Below are positions 54,296-63,516 of a stretch of 64,000 nucleotides of DNA, piece by piece. Position 1 is the stretch's first letter; every line of letters begins with the position of its first letter. Location: the NCBI GenBank assembly GCA_965230425.1, contig CBDDKW010000020.1, forward strand, positions 152,893 to 216,892. The letters are read 5' to 3'. The notes beneath the pieces were generated by a model that was given only the letters and a program-made list of their open reading frames with translations, made no database searches and was not told the DNA's origin. Made by a program: the position numbers and the translations under genes. This stretch comes from CBDDKW01 sp965230425. GTDB lineage: Bacteria; Pseudomonadota; Gammaproteobacteria; UBA1113.

Positions 54296-55474
54296 TTAAC
54301 GATTAAACAACTTTAAAACGTCCCCTCCATGTGTAACTAAATACAATTCACCTTCAGAATCTTCACCAAAGGAATTGATATGAAACGGCGTCTGCATAAA
54401 AACTTCATTCACCCATTCACCAGTCTCATCATCTTGATGTAATGTCCAAATTGTGCCAGAACACCAATCACCATAGATATAGTATCCTTGTAAATCTTCT
54501 AAAATCTCACCGCGATATATGTATCCACCCGTAACCGAACACTGCCATAATCTAGCATCAATACCAGCACGAGCATGCTCATAATTCCACAATGGGAAAG
54601 TCATTGCCTCGCGTTCGTCATCCGTGACCGCTTCCCCAAACAATCTCTCCCCCTCATAGACGGGCCAACCAAAGTTATATCCACCACCATCTATAGAAAC
54701 ATAATCAATTTCTTCAAATATATTCTGCCCAACATCGCCAATAAACATCATGTCACTAGCTGAATCAAAGCTAAATCGCCATGGATTTCTTAATCCATAT
54801 GCCCAAATTTCATCACGCACATTTTCCTCATCAATAAAGGGATTGTCATCAGGTATCATATACCCAGTATCACCTGACACATCAATCCGCAATATTGAGC
54901 CTAACAAATTTGTAGTATCACTAGCCGCACTACCAGAGGCATCACCGCCATCACCAGTGCCAATATACAAATAGCCATCATTACCGAATGCTATCATACC
55001 ACCATTATGATGATCTTCAGGCTGCTCAACGGTAAGAATAACTTCCCCAGAATTCCCATCGACAATTTCTTGGTCAATCGAACCCATTACATACCGAGCA
55101 ATTTCTGTATCCCCATCTGGATTTGTATAATTAATATAAAATGTCAAGCTGTCACTAAAATCAGGGGAAAAGGCAATACTAAATAGCCCTTGCTCATGAT
55201 GGTTAGCATCAATAATAGCACTCACATCTAAAAATGGTATTTCCCGTCGTTGGTTGTCTTCAATAATCCACACACGTCCAAATCGATCAGTTACATATAA
55301 TCGTCCAGTACCATCATCAGCAAGAAATGTTGGTTCCTCAAAACCATCAGCAATTTCTCGAAACTCAAAATTGTCATTCACCGCAAATTCACGCAGACTT
55401 AACGCATACAAACCACCAGCAACAATTAATGAAACAAGCACAGCCCGAAACCAAAACCGCTTACTTTTCAACAT
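54296..55474 (-). CDS. PQQ-dependent sugar dehydrogenase-like beta-propeller, paralogue 2
   Basis: A 392-residue tandem paralogue that is very similar throughout to the gene at 52,724, including the anchor, HHEQGLFSIAFSPDF and YGLRNPWRFSFD. The last ~100 residues are nearly identical between the two. It differs mainly around residues 185-215 and 270-290, loops likely to shape the active-site rim. Confidence 0.88.
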   Translation of the reverse strand: MLKSKRFWFRAVLVSLIVAGGLYALSLREFAVNDNFEFREIADGFEEPTFLADDGTGRLYVTDRFGRVWIIEDNQRREIPFLDVSAIIDANHHEQGLFSIAFSPDFSDSLTFYINYTNPDGDTEIARYVMGSIDQEIVDGNSGEVILTVEQPEDHHNGGMIAFGNDGYLYIGTGDGGDASGSAASDTTNLLGSILRIDVSGDTGYMIPDDNPFIDEENVRDEIWAYGLRNPWRFSFDSASDMMFIGDVGQNIFEEIDYVSIDGGGYNFGWPVYEGERLFGEAVTDDEREAMTFPLWNYEHARAGIDARLWQCSVTGGYIYRGEILEDLQGYYIYGDWCSGTIWTLHQDDETGEWVNEVFMQTPFHINSFGEDSEGELYLVTHGGDVLKLFNR

Positions 55475-55628
55475 ATCATAGCCCCATCATAAGAAGTTTA
55501 AACATATAGAACAACATTATTATCCACTTGAAACGCCTTATAAGTTCGAGAATTATAAAGCGTCATATATACACATCATCGTGATAAGCTGATGTACTTC
55601 AGACCACAATACAAAACCACAATCTCTA

Positions 55629-56807
55629 TTAACGATTAAACAATTTCAAAACTTCTCCACCATGCCCAATCAAATATAGTTCACCCTGAGAATCTTCTGC
55701 AAAGGAGTTGATATGAAACGGTGTTTGCATAAAAACTTCATTCACCCATTCACCAGTATCATCATCCTGATGCAACGTCCAAATCGTACCAGAACACCAA
55801 TCGCCATAGATATAGTATCCTTGTAGATCTTCTAAGACCTCGCCCTGATAGATATAGCCGCCTACAATTGCACACTGCCATATTCTTGCGTCAATCCCAG
55901 CACGAGCGTGCTCATAAGCATACATAGGAAAGGTCATTGCCTCACGCTCATCACTAGTAACTGACGCACCAATTTGAGAATAACCTTCAAAATTCGGCCA
56001 CCCAAAGTGATACCCGCCCCTATCCAGCGAAATATAATTAATTTCCTCAATCTCAGTATGCCCAACATCAGCAATAAACATCATATTATTAGCATAATCA
56101 AAACTGAATCGCCACGGGTTTCTCAAACCATATGCCCAAATTTCACCCCGAACACTCTCATCATCAACAAAAGGATTATCATCAGGTATCGTATAACCAC
56201 TATCACCTGACACATTAATCCGCAAAATAGTCCCTAACAAGTTTGTATTATCAGCAGAGTCGTGTTCAAAGCCCAATCCACCATCACCAGAACTAATATA
56301 TAAATATCCATCTACCCCAAAGTCCATCATCCCTGCATTATGATGATCTGTAGGTTGTTCTATAGACAAAATCAGCTCACCAGATTCTACATCGATCATA
56401 TTCTGATCAAATGAATCCATTACATAACGTACAACCCGTGTATGACCATCAACATCTGTATAATTGATGTAAAATCTTAAGGTCTCATCAAAATCAGGTG
56501 CAAAAACAATACTAAATAACCCCTGTTCATGATGGCTATCATTGATGTGATCGGTCAAATCTAAAAACGGAGTTTCATGCCGTTCACCATTTTCAATAAT
56601 CCAGATTTTCCCTATACGCTCCGTCACATACAAACGCCCATGACCGTCATCAGCAAGAAATGTTGGTTCAACAAAATCATCTGCGATCTCACGAAATTCA
56701 AAGTTCTCATTCACTGCAAATTCCCGTAAACTTAAAGCAAATATCCCCCCACCAACAATGAGTGAAATAAGCACCACCCGAAGCCAAAATCGCTTACTCT
56801 TCAACAT
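55629..56807 (-). CDS. PQQ-dependent sugar dehydrogenase-like beta-propeller, paralogue 3
   Basis: The most diverged of the three tandem copies (392 residues). Anchor, HHEQGLFSIVFAPDF, HHNAGMMDFGVDGYLYISSGDGG and YGLRNPWRFSFD are conserved, while several blade edges differ (for example VGHTEIEEINYISLDRGGYHFGWP). The C-terminal ~70 residues again match the others closely, which suggests gene conversion at the 3' ends. Confidence 0.87.
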   Translation of the reverse strand: MLKSKRFWLRVVLISLIVGGGIFALSLREFAVNENFEFREIADDFVEPTFLADDGHGRLYVTERIGKIWIIENGERHETPFLDLTDHINDSHHEQGLFSIVFAPDFDETLRFYINYTDVDGHTRVVRYVMDSFDQNMIDVESGELILSIEQPTDHHNAGMMDFGVDGYLYISSGDGGLGFEHDSADNTNLLGTILRINVSGDSGYTIPDDNPFVDDESVRGEIWAYGLRNPWRFSFDYANNMMFIADVGHTEIEEINYISLDRGGYHFGWPNFEGYSQIGASVTSDEREAMTFPMYAYEHARAGIDARIWQCAIVGGYIYQGEVLEDLQGYYIYGDWCSGTIWTLHQDDDTGEWVNEVFMQTPFHINSFAEDSQGELYLIGHGGEVLKLFNR

Positions 56808-56907
56808 ATAACATTACCCTTAATAAGGATTATTGAATCCAAAATATGTATCATAATATATTACACCATCAATTATACGAAAATCGATGGTGCAACACAC
56901 ATACACA

Positions 56908-57558
56908 CTACTCAGCAACCACCTTCGCCATCATATGACGCACATAATCAAGCTCATCATTGTTGATCGTATGCCCCATGCCTTCATAGATGCGTTCTTC
57001 AACATCACCGCCAAGTTCCTTCAATACCTGTGCTGATTCATGCACCCGCGCCAACGGAATATGAAAATCCACATCACTACACCCCAAAAACACAGGAGTC
57101 CCATCCAACGAACCAGCATAATCGCGTGGAGTGCCTTCAGGTCCAATCAAACCACCACTCAAACCAACCACGCCACCGAAGCGTTTAGCATTCCGCGCAA
57201 CATATTCCAACGACAAACACGCTCCCTGAGAAAATCCCAACAACATAATCTTCTCGGTTGCGATTCCAGCATCAATAATCTGTGTAACAGCATCATCAAT
57301 GGCTTGCAACGCCGAGTCTAAATACGGTTGATTAGACTCCATCGGTGCCATAAACGAATGTGGATACCACGAGTTTTGATACGCTTGCGGAGCTAAATAT
57401 GCAAACCCATCCATCCCAATGTGATCGACCAACGCCAATGCCTGATGATTCGTTCCGCCCCGACCATGTGTAATCACCATCGCCGCTTCCGCATTATTGA
57501 GCAACACACCTGCCATTGCAACTGATTGCCCTTGATGAATCCGTTCATTCATACTCAT
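56908..57558 (-). CDS. Carboxylesterase/phospholipase-like hydrolase (MhqD-like)
   Basis: The ATG at 57558 follows a strong GGAGG and overlaps the stop of the upstream dioxygenase gene (ATGA). The 216 residues form an alpha/beta hydrolase with oxyanion THGRGG, nucleophile GFSQG, acid in SDVDFHIP and histidine in GMGHTIN. Pairing with an MhqO-type dioxygenase reproduces the Bacillus mhqO-mhqD arrangement used in quinone and hydroquinone stress. Confidence 0.87.
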   Translation of the reverse strand: MSMNERIHQGQSVAMAGVLLNNAEAAMVITHGRGGTNHQALALVDHIGMDGFAYLAPQAYQNSWYPHSFMAPMESNQPYLDSALQAIDDAVTQIIDAGIATEKIMLLGFSQGACLSLEYVARNAKRFGGVVGLSGGLIGPEGTPRDYAGSLDGTPVFLGCSDVDFHIPLARVHESAQVLKELGGDVEERIYEGMGHTINNDELDYVRHMMAKVVAE

Positions 57559-58640
57559 TGAACCACCTCCGGCTTTTTCCATTCCGCCACCTCAATCGGA
57601 CTCAAGCGATTCTCAATCAAGTCACGCTGACTTTCCAACCAAGGAGGAAGCATCAACCCTGTGCCCAATTCAGCCTCATCTTCATCATATAAAAAGCCCG
57701 GACCTACCGTCGCCAATTCCACAATATGCCCATCAGGATCACTGGTATAGATACTCCGAAAGTAAACCCGATCTAAAATCTGCGACACACGATAACCCGC
57801 TTTTCTCAACTTTTCTTGATAGTCAGCTTGAACATCCTCGTTCTCCACAGCAAACGAAAAGTGATGAGTTAGCCCACTACCCATCCGCACCGGACGAGTA
57901 TTATTCGGGTCACGCTCAAAATACGTAATCAATGACCCAGGTTTTCCATCATCAACGCCCCAATACCAATGCGCCGAATTCGGATCATCAAAGTTACTCG
58001 TCATCTTCACCTTCTGCAGACCAAATAACTCACTATAAAAAGCATCAGTACGCTGAATATCAGACGAAATCGCCGAAATATGGTGCATACCACTCATCAA
58101 CGCCATATCCTCAGTGATAACAGGAATCGGTTCTTCCCACATCAATTTGCTGATCGTTTCCTCATCCCGATTAGCAAGAATCATCGCTTCCGGTGGATGA
58201 CGTAATTCAGTACCAACCTTATCTTCATCAATCCCCATACCAGGACCATCCGTCGCAATTTCGATAATCACACCATCAGGATCAGTGAAGTAAATCGACT
58301 TAAAATAATGCCGATCATACGGACCACTCACCCGATAGCCAAGATCAACCAAACGCCGTTTCCATTTCAACAAACCATCATAATCCCTCACCCGTAAAGC
58401 ATAATGATGCGTCCCCCCGATACCAGCCAACCCCTTCGGCACATGCTTCCACTCAAAATACGTAATCGCCGTCGCAGGTGCACCTGTTTCATTGCCAAAA
58501 TACAAATGATAACTACTCGGATCATCAAAGTTGACCGTTTTCTTCACCAGACGTTGACCCAACACCCGCGTATAAAAATCTGCTGTGCGTTGTGCATCCG
58601 TACTCACCAGCGTGATGTGATGCAAGCCTAATACTGTCAT
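57555..58640 (-). CDS. Ring-cleaving dioxygenase of the VOC/glyoxalase fold (MhqO-like)
   Basis: A 361-residue protein built of two glyoxalase-type halves, beginning LHHITLVSTDAQRTADFYTRVLG and MHHISAISSDIQRTDAFYSELFG. Metal ligands are the first His of each half (GLHHITL, GMHHISA) and later His/Glu residues near THHYALRV and IVELATVGPGF. It probably opens hydroquinone-type rings. It is translationally coupled to the esterase gene. Confidence 0.88.
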   Translation of the reverse strand: MTVLGLHHITLVSTDAQRTADFYTRVLGQRLVKKTVNFDDPSSYHLYFGNETGAPATAITYFEWKHVPKGLAGIGGTHHYALRVRDYDGLLKWKRRLVDLGYRVSGPYDRHYFKSIYFTDPDGVIIEIATDGPGMGIDEDKVGTELRHPPEAMILANRDEETISKLMWEEPIPVITEDMALMSGMHHISAISSDIQRTDAFYSELFGLQKVKMTSNFDDPNSAHWYWGVDDGKPGSLITYFERDPNNTRPVRMGSGLTHHFSFAVENEDVQADYQEKLRKAGYRVSQILDRVYFRSIYTSDPDGHIVELATVGPGFLYDEDEAELGTGLMLPPWLESQRDLIENRLSPIEVAEWKKPEVVQ

Positions 58641-58769
58641 TGTCTATGCTCCTCTGTCTATAATGTTCCTCATAATAGTAGACAATGATTAATCGCGGAT
58701 TATTACGCACAAAACGGACTAAAGTCCGTTTTTAATAAATTTCTGATATTTGATATTAGAGATTTGCTA

Positions 58770-59066
58770 TTATTGCCACAAAAAGGCAAGCTCATTTCGA
58801 GTTTTATCTGAGGCATATAATTGATCGTTACCATCCCAAACGAGATAAATTCCACGATCATTTTCAAGGTAATCCTGCATCCATCGAATCTGCTCAGGCA
58901 ATTCACGCTCAATTACCATTACGAGATTAGCATCCGGCAAATTCTGTAGATAACGATACTCATATAAATTGTGCATGGTGTCATCAATTATATTATGAGC
59001 ATCATGACCTATAATATCGATGACAGCAACAATATATTTCTTTAAACCTATTTCAAAGTAAACTAC
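58770..59066 (-). pseudogene. 3' part of a small gene split by the IS200-type element
   Basis: About 98 codons from VVYFEIGLKKYIVAVIDIIGHD to NELAFLWQ-stop. The apparent N-terminus of the open frame (MKASFSRPHKATTFRW) is encoded by the end of the insertion sequence, not by the gene. The 5' part lies beyond the element at 59,701-59,808 on the same strand, in a compatible frame. The family is unknown. Confidence 0.75.
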
Positions 59067-59700
59067 ATACCACCTAAAGGTGGTAGCTTTGTGAGGGCGA
59101 CTGAAACTCGCCTTCACTCGTTATCTTCAACACTAAAGTTATCATTTTCACCATTTGGTTTATCATCGTGACCTTCAATATATTGGCGGATGATTTCATC
59201 GGTGACATTACCGGTACTAACCGCAAAATACCCTCTTGCCCACAAGTGTCGCCCCCAATAACGTTTTCGCAATTCGGTATACTCCTGCAACAATTTACGA
59301 CTACTTGACCCTTTCAAGCGTTGAACTAAGTTACTCACAGCTAATGTCGGAGGAACTGATACCAGCAAATGGACATGATCCGCTGACACATGTCCTGTCA
59401 AAATCTGCACATCCAATTTCGTACATATTTGACGGATCAACTCGCGGGTTCTCACTCCAACTCCACCTCGGAGCACTTGATAGCGATATTTTGTGACCCA
59501 CACAATATGATATTTGAGATCATAGACCGAATGGGATGTTTTTCTATAGCTCATTTGCCATGTTTCATACAATCTGGTTTCCATGACACTATCATAACGT
59601 CCGCGCGAATGTGTTGCTACCTAAAAACTCCCACTCAACACATTCAGCGCGACCTGAATACTGAAAGTCGCCACCTAAAGGTGGGGGTTTTAAACCCCGT
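59067..59700 (-). mobile_element. IS200/IS605-family insertion sequence (tnpA only)
   Basis: About 635 bp with one HUH transposase gene. Subterminal hairpins CCACCTAAAGGTGG occur at both ends (59,070-59,083 and 59,671-59,684). The second is followed by GGGGTTT-TAAACCCC. No inverted terminal repeats or target duplication are seen, as expected for single-strand transposition. Exact ends are uncertain by a few bases. No tnpB is present. Confidence 0.85.
59114..59584 (-). CDS. tnpA: IS200-type Y1 (HUH) transposase
   Basis: Up to 156 residues. The metal-binding HUH motif is HVH in ADHVHLLVSVPP (H70, H72) and the catalytic tyrosine is Y135 in IIRQYIEGHD. YHIVWVTKYR and LWARGYFAVSTGNVTDE are typical of the family. 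The real start may be at MSYRKTSHSVYDLKYH, ten residues in. It appears intact. Confidence 0.94.
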   Translation of the reverse strand: METRLYETWQMSYRKTSHSVYDLKYHIVWVTKYRYQVLRGGVGVRTRELIRQICTKLDVQILTGHVSADHVHLLVSVPPTLAVSNLVQRLKGSSSRKLLQEYTELRKRYWGRHLWARGYFAVSTGNVTDEIIRQYIEGHDDKPNGENDNFSVEDNE

Positions 59701-59808
59701 TTACAGACAATAAATTTTTACAGGTGCCTCACTTTCTTCTAATTTATTCACGCCTACAGACGCGACAACCTGTACTATCTTATTTTGCAACTTTCTCTTT
59801 AAAGACAT
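59701..59808 (-). pseudogene. 5' part of the small gene split by the IS200-type element
   Basis: Thirty-five codons, starting MSLKRKLQNKIVQ and ending EAPVKIYCL, then a stop contributed at the element junction. Joined to the 3' part, it would give a protein of about 130 residues. The agreement of strand, frame and position on both sides of the element is the evidence. Confidence 0.65.
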
Positions 59809-59913
59809 AAAATATGTACTCTTCCAATTTTGACTATGTAATAGAATATGCTGATCCTATCGACATTTTCTAAAAAAGCAAATAATACTCTGTATCATCT
59901 GTAGGAAACTTTC

Positions 59914-60651
59914 ATGAAGCAATATGAAGCTGTAATTAAGGCAATGGAAAATAATGGTGGCTTTGCAACATTAGGTCACCTTTATAAAGAGGCACTAAAT
60001 GTAGAAGAAGTTATCTGGAACACAAAAACGCCATTTGCATCAATACGTAGAATTGTTCAAGTAAGGGATGAGTTTTTCAAGATCAAACCCGGATTATGGG
60101 CATTAGAAACTCATCGTAACAGCCTTCCAGCTCATATTCTGGAACAATCAACACAATTTGATCAATTAAATATTTCAGACAATACACATTATCACTATCA
60201 AGGTTTATTAGTCGAAATTGGAAATCTACGTAATCACGCTACTTTCATTCCACCACAGGACAAAAATCGCCCTTATTTAAACTATACATTAGGTCAAATT
60301 GCTAAATTGAATAAATTCCATCAGTTTACGTACCCTGAAATAATTAACAGAGCTAAAACTATAGACGTGATGTGGTTCAATGAGCGCAAATTGCCTGATT
60401 CCGCATTTGAAGTCGAACATTCAACTGATATGCAAAATTCACTACTCAAATTTGTTCAGCTACAAGATTTTTACATAAACCTATATATCATCGCAGATGA
60501 ATCACGCAAGAAGCTATTCCAAACGAAAGTCGAGTTACACGCATTTTCAGATATAAGAGACAGGGTAAAATTCCTTAGTTACGATCAAGTATCACAGTGG
60601 CATACAAAAATTTCAGAATTACACATAGCAGAACAAGAAATAGGACTTTAA
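59914..60651 (+). CDS. HARE-HTH-like protein with possible nuclease-type C-terminal domain
   Basis: A 245-residue protein. Residues 1-75 resemble a HARE-HTH winged helix (AVIKAMENNGGFATLGHLYKEA ... TPFASIRRIVQVRDEFFKIKPGLWAL), found in restriction and chromatin-linked proteins. The C-terminal half contains IDVMWFNE ... SAFEVEHSTDM, an order of acidic residues (D-x-W ... E-x-E) seen in some restriction-endonuclease-like folds. A defence or DNA-modification role is plausible but unproven. It stands alone beside the IS element. Confidence 0.65.
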   Translation: MKQYEAVIKAMENNGGFATLGHLYKEALNVEEVIWNTKTPFASIRRIVQVRDEFFKIKPGLWALETHRNSLPAHILEQSTQFDQLNISDNTHYHYQGLLVEIGNLRNHATFIPPQDKNRPYLNYTLGQIAKLNKFHQFTYPEIINRAKTIDVMWFNERKLPDSAFEVEHSTDMQNSLLKFVQLQDFYINLYIIADESRKKLFQTKVELHAFSDIRDRVKFLSYDQVSQWHTKISELHIAEQEIGL

Positions 60652-60904
60652 AAACTTAGCCTCGCGTTTAACAAGGGTTAAAATATCCACTAAAATACCT
60701 ATCACCAAATCCCAAATTTTGAGCCATCTGGTTCACTTCTGATTGAGAAGATATCCCCTCACCATAGTCCACCTCGCCTATAATAACCCGCCCCAACCGT
60801 CCAAACCCCAAGTTACCCCACCTATCACATCCAAATCACAGGGTATCCATCGATAATAAGAGTGTAACATCAACGTTTCTGAAAATTAATGAGGAGCGAA
60901 ACAC
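60652..60904. other. Intergenic region without recognisable features
   Basis: About 250 bp with no open frame, hairpin or RNA signature that I can support. A GAGGAG ribosome-binding site for the next gene lies at its end. Confidence 0.4.
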
Positions 60905-61279
60905 ATGAATAACACACTATCCAACACAGAACTTACCCATATTCAAGATGGTATGGATGTTATCGATGTCACTGGCGAGAAGATCGGTACAGTTGAATTT
61001 ATCCGCTTTGGTGATGAAGGGTATAACAATTCCGCACCAGAGACAAACGAAGCGTATTATGAGGGCAGTGAAGATACCTTCATTGATATCGTCGCACAAG
61101 TATTCGATCCCATCAGCATTCCTAAAGAAATACAGGCGCGGATGTATCGTCATGGCTTCTTAAAAATCGAAACCGGTCTCTTTAGCGATGATCGTTACGT
61201 CTTGCTAGATAATGTTGCCAGCATCCATAACGATAAAGTGCAACTTAGCATCAACAAAGACCAATTATTCAGTCTTTAA
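60905..61279 (+). CDS. PRC-barrel/DUF2171-like protein
   Basis: A 124-residue protein with GAGGAG before the ATG. The N-terminus (IQDGMDVIDVTGEKIGTVEFIRFGDEG) is the start of a PRC-barrel-type domain, as is LLDNVASIHNDKVQLSI at the end. Such small proteins are often stress-related; the specific role is unknown. A 21-bp gap leads to the next gene. Confidence 0.75.
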   Translation: MNNTLSNTELTHIQDGMDVIDVTGEKIGTVEFIRFGDEGYNNSAPETNEAYYEGSEDTFIDIVAQVFDPISIPKEIQARMYRHGFLKIETGLFSDDRYVLLDNVASIHNDKVQLSINKDQLFSL

Positions 61280-61300
61280 GCGAACAGAAAGGGCAATATA

Positions 61301-61543
61301 ATGGATAACCATAAGCCCAGCAAATTCAGAACAAAAAAGCGTGACCTACGCAAAATCTTGAAAGCAATGTTGCAAGATAGGTTAAATAAAGCTAATAATA
61401 AGCGTCACATAAAACGTGCCAACAAGCACACAATCAAAGATGAATTTACCCCTAAAACAGGTGTCTACCGTCGGAAAAACGAAGAAAGTGCCTTAGAAGA
61501 TACAGATAACCACTATCACGACGGAATCTCAGATAAACAATAA
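61301..61543 (+). CDS. Small highly basic protein (80 aa)
   Basis: Lys/Arg-rich, with no hydrophobic segment (PSKFRTKKRDLRKILKAML ... NKRHIKRANKHTIKDEF). An AGAAAGGG site lies upstream. It probably shares a transcript with the PRC-barrel gene. It could bind nucleic acid, judging only by charge. Confidence 0.55.
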   Translation: MDNHKPSKFRTKKRDLRKILKAMLQDRLNKANNKRHIKRANKHTIKDEFTPKTGVYRRKNEESALEDTDNHYHDGISDKQ

Positions 61544-61560
61544 CACAAACGAATATCTAC

Positions 61561-61590
61561 CGAGGAGCGAGAACTATTATACGCTCCTCG
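61561..61590 (+). terminator. Hairpin after the basic protein gene
   Basis: CGAGGAGCG and CGCTCCTCG form nine perfect pairs around a 12-base loop, followed by only a short T run, so it is a weak or bidirectional terminator. Confidence 0.5.
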
Positions 61591-61895
61591 TTTGGGATTC
61601 AAGCTATTCTCTAATCCTAGTGTCCACACAACTGAGCAATTCTACGCTTGCAAAGGAACAAATAGCTGTGTAGGGAGGTGCTTCTGCGCCTCCGTCAGTA
61701 GTAAGTTACTATACAGTGAACAGTTACTTCTGCTAGTACAAAACCATGAATATTTTTCCGATTTTATACCGAAGGTTACTAAATAATCAAATTATGAAGC
61801 ACTCGCTTGCACGCAAACCCATTGCTTGCGGAGAAAATCACCTAACGTACACAAATTCTCCCCTTATAAGAATTTGCTTGCGGACTTTTTATTTA

Positions 61896-62104
61896 TAGGA
61901 CTTACGCACTTGAGTTATTTACATCATTGTTTTGTTAATCTAATATGCTCATCAATCTCAATAGCGTGTTAGCAAATCAGCATTTCAGCGAAAGTATTTT
62001 GGCTAATTTGCTGAGACGCTGACAAGCTAAAAGCCTATGCAGTCATAGAAGACTATGATGTTAGGGAAATCAAATAGAGCTAATAAGCAACTGCGTAACT
62101 TCTA
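61896..62104. mobile_element. 209-bp MITE-like element with TAG-type ends
   Basis: The left end TAGGACTTACGCACTTGA and the complement of the right end TAGAAGTTACGCAGTTGC agree at 14 of 18 positions. ATTTA is present directly outside both ends (61,891-61,895 and 62,105-62,109). It is non-coding. Its right ~85 bp recur in degraded form between the sugar dehydrogenase paralogues, where they are interrupted by another element. Confidence 0.65.
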
Positions 62105-62161
62105 ATTTATTTCCGCAAGCACAAGCAAACACTCATGAATGAACTACAACACACGCTGTAG

Positions 62162-62181
62162 GGGCGCATCGCGATGCGCCC
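62162..62181. repeat. Perfect 20-bp GC palindrome
   Basis: GGGCGCATCGCGATGCGCCC reads the same on both strands. It resembles the abundant interspersed GCGATCGC-like palindromes of some Chloroflexota and cyanobacteria. Only one copy is seen in the window. Confidence 0.6.
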
Positions 62182-62312
62182 AAAACACAAACCGAACGCT
62201 ATTACTCAAATATTAGTCTGTTATTCCCTGTTTAACAGGGCATTCTTCCCTTAAGCAGACCCCGTTTTCAGCCCAAAAACTCGTTTTTTCTATTACAAAC
62301 CAGCAACATCAG

Positions 62313-63516
62313 TTAGGAGCGTAACATTTGATTCAACATCACCGGAAGCAAGGCATACCACGCCGTCGCGTTGACCACATCATCCAAGCGCACCTGATCG
62401 CGGGTCGTATGCGCGTTCTGATCATCACCAGGTCCAAACCCAACACATGGGATGCCCGCCTTCCCCGCCCAATACACGCCATTGGTGCTGAAGTCCCACT
62501 TGTACGGCGCGTCTGTCACCTTCCACAAGCTCTCGCTCGCCTTAACTCCCGCTTGTATCAACGGATGCACTTCGTCCGTCACCCACGTCGGGTAGACCTT
62601 CTCCAACGGGAACGTGAAGCCATTGTAACTCGGCGTATCATACACAGGGATGCTCACCGTGATGTCATCGCGCTCACCAACCAACGCCCGCATCCGCGCC
62701 AGTTCGCCTTCGGGTGTCTCGCCATGCGTCAATCGCCGATCAACGTAGATCGTCGCCTCATGTGGCACCGCGTTCACACTGACCGTCTTGACGCTCATAT
62801 CCGTCACTGTAATCGTACCTTTACCGAGGAACGAGTCGCTCTCGAACTCAGATTCAAGCCTGCTAATCGCATCAATGATCGGCATCAACTTGTAGATGGC
62901 GTTGTCACCGAGGTGGTTACTCGCCCCATGTGAACTACGCCCTTTCGCTGTAATCGTGAACTCAACCCGCCCCTTCTGTCCACGATACACGCGCATGTTT
63001 GTCGGCTCACCCACAACCACATAGTCCGGTTTGATGCCTTCTAACTCACACAACACCTGTTGCGCGCTACCCTCGTTCCACTCCTCCATATTGCCATAGT
63101 AGTACGCTGTATACCCGTCTAGTAAGCCCAGCTCACGCGCCACAGCCAGCCCATACACCATTCCAGGAACGCACCCTTTGGTATCACAAGCCCCCCGCGC
63201 AAACAGCACACCATCTTCAATCTTACCCTCAAACGGGTCAAATCCAACGCCCTCGTAGTCATCAACACCAACCGTGTCCAAATGCCCATCGTAAAGCAAC
63301 TTGCGCTCACCGTCACCAATCACACCGACCACGTTCCCCATACGATCCCACCACACATCGTCATAACCGAGCTTACGCATCTCCGCTTCAGCCCGTCGCC
63401 CAACATCCAGTATCTGGCTGTCGTAGCTTGGGATCGCAATCTAACTCCCGCAGGAACGTGATGATGTCCTCTCGTTGCGCCTCAACTCGCGCCTTGACCT
63501 GCTCAACAACCGTCAT
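62313..63516 (-). pseudogene. ygeY: YgeY-type M20 metallohydrolase, frameshifted near the N-terminus
   Basis: The 355-residue main frame has the dinuclear metal motif DGHLDTVGVDD, GACDTKG, then EEWNEGSA and EPTNMRVYRGQKGR. The C-terminal FSTNGVYWAGKAGIPCVGFGPGD is characteristic of the YgeY subgroup. The true start is the ATG at 63516, giving MTVVEQVKARVEAQREDII. One extra base at about 63,440 breaks the frame; removing it yields RELVAIPSYDSQILDVGRR and reconnects to the main frame. It is either a sequencing insertion or a recent mutation. The ATG overlaps the stop of the upstream deaminase gene by four bases. Confidence 0.8.

Larger units (their letters stand above)
61591..62312. other. Gene-poor region with repeats, at the edge of the GC-rich segment
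   Basis: Apart from the MITE-like element (61,896-62,104) and the 20-bp palindrome (62,162-62,181), there is CCCTGTT-T-AACAGGG at 62,226-62,240, possibly a terminator for the minus-strand gene ending at 62,313. No credible gene is present. Confidence 0.5.

Noticed and set aside
58770..59117. A 115-residue intact gene on the minus strand
   Set aside because: Its first ~16 codons come from the end of the IS200-type element; it is a fusion created by the insertion.
62328..62933. 201-residue Arg/His-rich open frame on the plus strand
   Set aside because: It is antisense to the YgeY-type gene, whose metal motifs are clear; the composition is that of a GC-rich shadow frame.
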